Shown in pieces: positions 33,361-37,636 of a stretch of 37,636 bases of DNA. Numbering within the stretch: position 1 is the stretch's first letter; every line of letters begins with the position of its first letter. This DNA is from Candolleomyces eurysporus (Eukaryota; Basidiomycota; Agaricomycetes; Agaricales; Psathyrellaceae): NCBI GenBank assembly GCA_027579435.1, contig JANBPK010000721.1:1-37636 (forward strand), given 5' to 3'. Under the pieces are notes generated by a model that made no database searches, had not been told where the DNA came from, and saw only the letters and a list, made by a program, of their open reading frames with translations. Both the position numbers and the translations under genes were made by a program.

Positions 33361-36300
33361 ATGCCCCAGCTGCTCCAGTGGTGCANGCTCTCGCCCCAGG
33401 GAGCGTCCAACCTGGGTGCNGTGAGGTTCTCGTCNCCCATACGCATCTCGTCGATNAGGGTCTTNCCAAAGGGCGCTCAACCATTCAAGGAACTTCCAGA
33501 TGTCGTGTCGTGAGTCCCAGAGCTTTCGCGGTCCAGGTGGTGGACGTGTGCTCAAATGNGCTTCATACAGCGAAACGGAGCCAGAGGCATTTGTCCTGGA
33601 CATATTCTTTCATGTGCAGTACACAGGACCCACTGAACAAGCCGCGAAACGGGCGGCAAATGCTCTAGTACCCACTAGTTTAGCCTATGCTGGCGGACAG
33701 ATGGATTTTACCGTGGATATGGGGCCAGAGGTACGTTACNCAACCGAAATCGACAGCTTTAGCTCATAACCACCCGTCAAGTACGCGACCCGTTTGATGA
33801 TAGTCAAGGGACATTATGACGTCGTCTCCCTTGCAGTCTATGGTCAAGTCGCTTCAGAACCAGCCCCTGTGGACAGCTATGAGCAGAAACCCCTCCCAGT
33901 TGTCAAACCGCTTCCCCTCTCAAAGTCCATTGACCCCGCAAATTCCCCTGAGCCCAAGCAACTGGCCGAGAANCTGCTCTCCATTATCTCGGACCCTGTC
34001 TCCCTGCCTCTCGTCGTACGGTTGATGTTCTGCCTCAAGCCTGCTGACGACGACTGGGAAGATCCTGACTTCCCTCACTTGTACTCGGACCTTGAGGATA
34101 ATGAGGCGGATTTCGACCTTGAAGGTGTCGTCAGTTCGATGAGACGCCCCATTGAGGATGACATCCCGGCCGACTCGGAGGCCTTNTCAAAGTTGGCCGA
34201 CCGTGTTTTGGATTTCATCGGGCCAAAGGTAAGCCTAACCGTTCTTCTATAGACGTTGAACTCAACGGTCTCCAGAGCAATGATCAAGCATACCATATTG
34301 CCAAACTCCTCAACATATCGGGTCCCCAGCATCCCGAAATGGCGCGTACATTGCTTGTGAGTCACCTTTCTGTCTTATCCCAATACGGATAGCTGAAGGG
34401 CTATTAGGACAAGTTGGACCTGCTATCAATCTTTGACGAGAGCACGGTGGACGAGAGCATTATTCTCTCCCTCNTGCACGCATGCGCTAATCGCGACGTT
34501 GCCAACCACATTGCAAGCAACGACAAGCTCTTCGAATTCTTCGCCTCACTACAGACGAACTCCAAATTTGACCAGTACACCCAAGCTGCCGCCAAACGGC
34601 TAATCAGCCGAATCGAGGGCTGGCAGCTATTTGAAGAGTGCCTTGTGAACAAAGGCGACTGTGTTGGGGCCATCAAGTTCCTGAAGGACATCACCAGCGA
34701 GGAAAACTCGGTCGGGATATGGGTTTCGTGTATTCTCCTCAACGAGGATCTTTANTCTGCTTTGGCCAATCGAGACGACGGCACGGANACCCTGCCGCCN
34801 CCGTTGTTTAGGAATCCNTCGTATGCAGTCAACCATGGCGAATTTGTNACTTTTGTCCGTGCATTAGTCGGCATCATCTGTGTTTTGGGTGTATGGGCGT
34901 GGGCCGATAGNCTTCCAAACGATATGTGCCGNGAAAGGACGCTTGGTGTCATCAACATCTGGCAGTCTATTGAAGGCTACGATAATGTGCGTTCCNCATC
35001 ACNTCTNCTCCTTACCCCGCCACTAACTGCGGCTTGACCTGTCTTTAGATTGTCAACCACCTCCTCCGACTTCGTCAACTGACGCGCCGCCTTGGGTGGA
35101 TTATCGCTGACAGCGATCCTCCAAGAAAATCTGGCATCTTCGCCGAACGAATCGTTTCNAAGTTGGCAGACGATCCAGCTGCCTGCCTNCAGGAGGCCTT
35201 CATCGACACGACGCTAAACCTGAAGCAGCCCTTGTCAGTCATTACCGAACAGGATCGCTTGGCGTTACGCAAGAACGCNTTGGTAGCCGAAGACGGTCTC
35301 GCCGCTGCAGTNGAAGAACTTCTCTACACCAGCGAGCGGCCATTCTCCCTTCGCCGACTTCGCACATTGCGCGTCTCGGTGGCCATCATCCAAAAAGAGA
35401 TCGAGGATGAAGAGGGAGAGTGGCGNGTGTTGAACAAGTTCTGGGAGGGAGACGCACACGGGATCGTTGGACACTTGATTGACCTCTTGTCTGATATTTC
35501 GGGCGATGTCAGCAAGCATTTTGCACTATCCAACGTCTCGAGGGTGGATCACGTCCAAGTGGCGCTCCTCTTCAACACCGCAAATGATTTGTTGCGCTTG
35601 ATCGAAGTTTTGTCGGATGGGTATCCGTTGACGAGCATGTCGTTGAGGACTTTTGCTGCGGCTGTTGCGGACCTGTTTGTATGCTGCGACTCGGCGGATG
35701 GAGGTTTGGCACAGACTTCGGCTGCGAGTGCGGCGGCGCAGGTGGCGAGGCAGGCTTGTCTTGATGTCACGCATGTCCTTACTGGGCCGGCGGCGTTCAC
35801 CGAGGCGGGCGGGCTTAATGCGCAAGTGGTTTTACGGACGGTGTTGGCACATGCGTCTTCTTATGGAGAACATGATCCCGTCCACCATTTCATCCAGGTG
35901 TTCAGTCTCGTTGACCACATCCTGCCTTACCCCGATGACGATGATCAAGAGTCGGAGCCGTCGCATTGGATCACGTCGGTATTGCCGAAATCCCTTGGAG
36001 AGTTAAAGGCGTTCTTCAAGCTCCTCGACGCCGACAGCCGTTTGCACATGTTCCGCCGGCTCGTCAGGATGGATAATGGGATCATAGGCGTTGGAGAATG
36101 GCTTTTGACGGAGGAACTGAAGGGTGTCATGCAAGTCCTCCAGACCTTGGAACGACCACAGCTTCCCGACGACTATCGCTTGGTCCTGCAATATCAAGTA
36201 TCAGCTTCGCTCAACTTCCTGCTGGACATTGTCAAACCCGAATCCACTGTGTCGCATTGGTACAATGATGCGCTTGCGGCCGATCAAGATTTGGTGCACT

Positions 36301-37636
36301 TGCAAATCGGTGTGCTTACGATGGTTCTGGATAGATGTTATACCTCTCCTTCCCTGACGCGTTTGGTCAACTCTTTGGCGGATAAAGCTGATGGCTTTGA
36401 CCCCGATTTGCGGTTTATCATTCTCCTCCACCTTCTTCGTGTAGCTCAGCTGGATCCGACGGTCCCTGGGATCCTCAATTCCTTCTTACCTATCCTTGAA
36501 AATCTCCCTCCCGAATCCATCGACTCCGAGCGCCTCCGACTCCAGTTTGGATTAACGTTGTCGTCTCTCGCTCAAGACACAGCGTCCATCCAACCCGAAG
36601 TGGCTGGCATCTTGCTCAAAACTTTTGAATGGGCATTGAAGCAGGGGGATAAACGACTTTCGACACTTCAAGGCCTCAGAGCGGAGGAGTTCAACAGTCT
36701 TTGCGGTGTCATCGCCAGCCTCAACGCCGAAGCTTCCGCCGCGATAGAGGATATCAGCTCTGCAATCACCATTGATGAAGACGAAGTGTTCGCCCCCAGT
36801 CCTGTAGAGCTACCTTCTGAACGCCAAATGCAGCTATCACTAGATGCTATTGAAGGCCTCTTACAGCCTAGGGATACTAAGGAAGACGGCTCGACTATAC
36901 CAAGACCTTCAACACCAAGAGCGGGGAACAAGACGCCTGATATCCTTGGAACGATAATCTCACCCCCGACTGCGCTTTTGAGGTCCCCTGCGGCGACCGG
37001 ACTTACCAAGACATATGCAAATAATGACTTTAGACAGTTAAGGCAAGCGCCTTCTGCTAGGCTGAATACGAGCAGGCTGCCTAGCACACATGGTACGTTC
37101 CCTTTCGTCCCACCGTTGTTCGAGACAGTACTGACGGCATCCACCCATTTCTGGCTGACCCTTTGAATGATGGCACGTCCTTCGTCGAACACGCACACTG
37201 ACATTATATCCGACAGTGGATGTGGGTGTCAATGGTCACTCGACCGCTTAAACAACCCTACTGATTATATCCCTCCTTTATTCTTACTTTTCCCCCGCTC
37301 CTTCCAATTTCAACACTCTTTTTTTTTTCGCTTTCTTTGGTGTGTTGTTTTATTAAATTATGTTTATTGATTTAAAATATTAGGATTTCGAGAGCGCTGC
37401 TGGAGGATCCCCGACGAATACTGTGACGAGCATGAACGTGAACATGATGGGCGCGCCGACGACACTCCTTCAGCCTGCAGTTGACGTTGGGGGGAACGTT
37501 GTTGTTCCTGGAACGATGCAGATGGTGGGGATGGTGCCTTCGCCGTTTGTCACCATGAGGATGGGCTCTCCGACCGCGTCGTTGCCTTTCAGTAATCAGG
37601 GTATGTAAGGCCGCNAGAGGTAGGGGCGANGANNNG
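33361..37636 (+). CDS. Virilizer-like m6A writer-complex subunit (VIR_N domain), 3' end outside window
   Basis: Virilizer (VIRMA, yeast Vir1) is the large scaffold of the mRNA N6-adenosine methyltransferase accessory complex. Exons: 33361-33509, 33571-33730, 33782-34228, 34276-34356, 34408-34986 and 35049-37092, then a less certain 3' part including 37384-37600, which ends at a donor GTATGT near the edge. More than 1,150 residues are visible. The N-terminal domain reads MPQLLQW, VRFSSPIRISSIRVFPKGAQ, TEPEAFVLDIFFHVQ, LVPTSLAYAGGQMDFTVDMG and YATRLMMIVKGHYDVVSLAV; it matches from memory the VIR_N pattern of fungal homologues (bases marked N are read by their only sensible residue). The rest is a helical-repeat-like scaffold (LLRLRQLTRRLGWIIADSDP, PVHHFIQVFSLVDHILPYPD, LRFIILLHLLRVAQLDPTVP) with a Ser/Pro tail. 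After 37092 either a 5-nt exon at 37217-37221 links to 37384, or an alternative ends at a TAA near 37247. Confidence 0.8.

Noticed and set aside
33171..33668. 165-codon plus-strand frame beginning upstream of the virilizer ATG
   Set aside because: Its translation is unrelated to VIR_N, whereas the spliced reading from 33361 gives the conserved domain in frame across three exons.

Overview
This is nuclear DNA of a filamentous basidiomycete, most likely an agaricomycete. Nearly every gene is split by introns of about 47-90 nt with GTRNGT donors and YAG acceptors. Intergenic distances are short, and the proteins closest in my memory are mushroom-type homologues. No rRNA, tRNA, CRISPR array or intact transposon was recognised. 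The many single N characters mostly sit at codon third positions, so they look like masked polymorphisms of a dikaryon rather than random read errors.

Layout, left to right. 0.1-7.5 kb: MDM34 (ERMES subunit, one apparent frameshift at an N), a large F-box protein, and a C9orf78/Tls1-type spliceosome-associated protein. 7.7-20.7 kb: an accessory secretory stretch wrapped around one housekeeping gene. It holds two minus-strand sedolisin (S53) peptidases of 601 and 607 aa, eIF3m between them, an intronless secreted protein with a caspase/gingipain-like His-Gly and Ala-Cys pattern, and a small secreted protein ending in a CBM1 cellulose-binding module. 21-37.6 kb: housekeeping again, with a B-box/DUF2009 protein, a STIMATE/TMEM110-type membrane protein, Sec18/NSF, protein phosphatase 1 inhibitor-2, NAD-dependent methylene-THF dehydrogenase (Mtd1), an ORMDL protein, and a virilizer-like m6A-writer subunit that runs off the right edge.

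The secreted proteins (two acid tripeptidyl-peptidase-like enzymes, a putative cysteine peptidase-like protein, a CBM1 protein) would all act outside the cell and fit nutrient scavenging from protein- and cellulose-containing substrate. Three have TATA-like boxes on the coding strand 54-162 nt upstream of the ATG, and sedolisin B has a weaker one. The housekeeping genes do not obviously share such boxes.

The most notable structural signals are these. (1) A direct duplication of the eIF3m/sedolisin convergent junction flanks about 3.7 kb, with reciprocal decay: the left copy kept eIF3m and lost the sedolisin, the right copy kept the sedolisin and lost eIF3m. (2) A 9-nt microexon is conserved in both sedolisin paralogues, and sedolisin B has further internal exons of 14, 10 and 22 nt. 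(3) The intronless putative clan-CD-like secreted protein lies inside the duplicated interval. (4) The Ns are biased to wobble positions and clustered in blocks.
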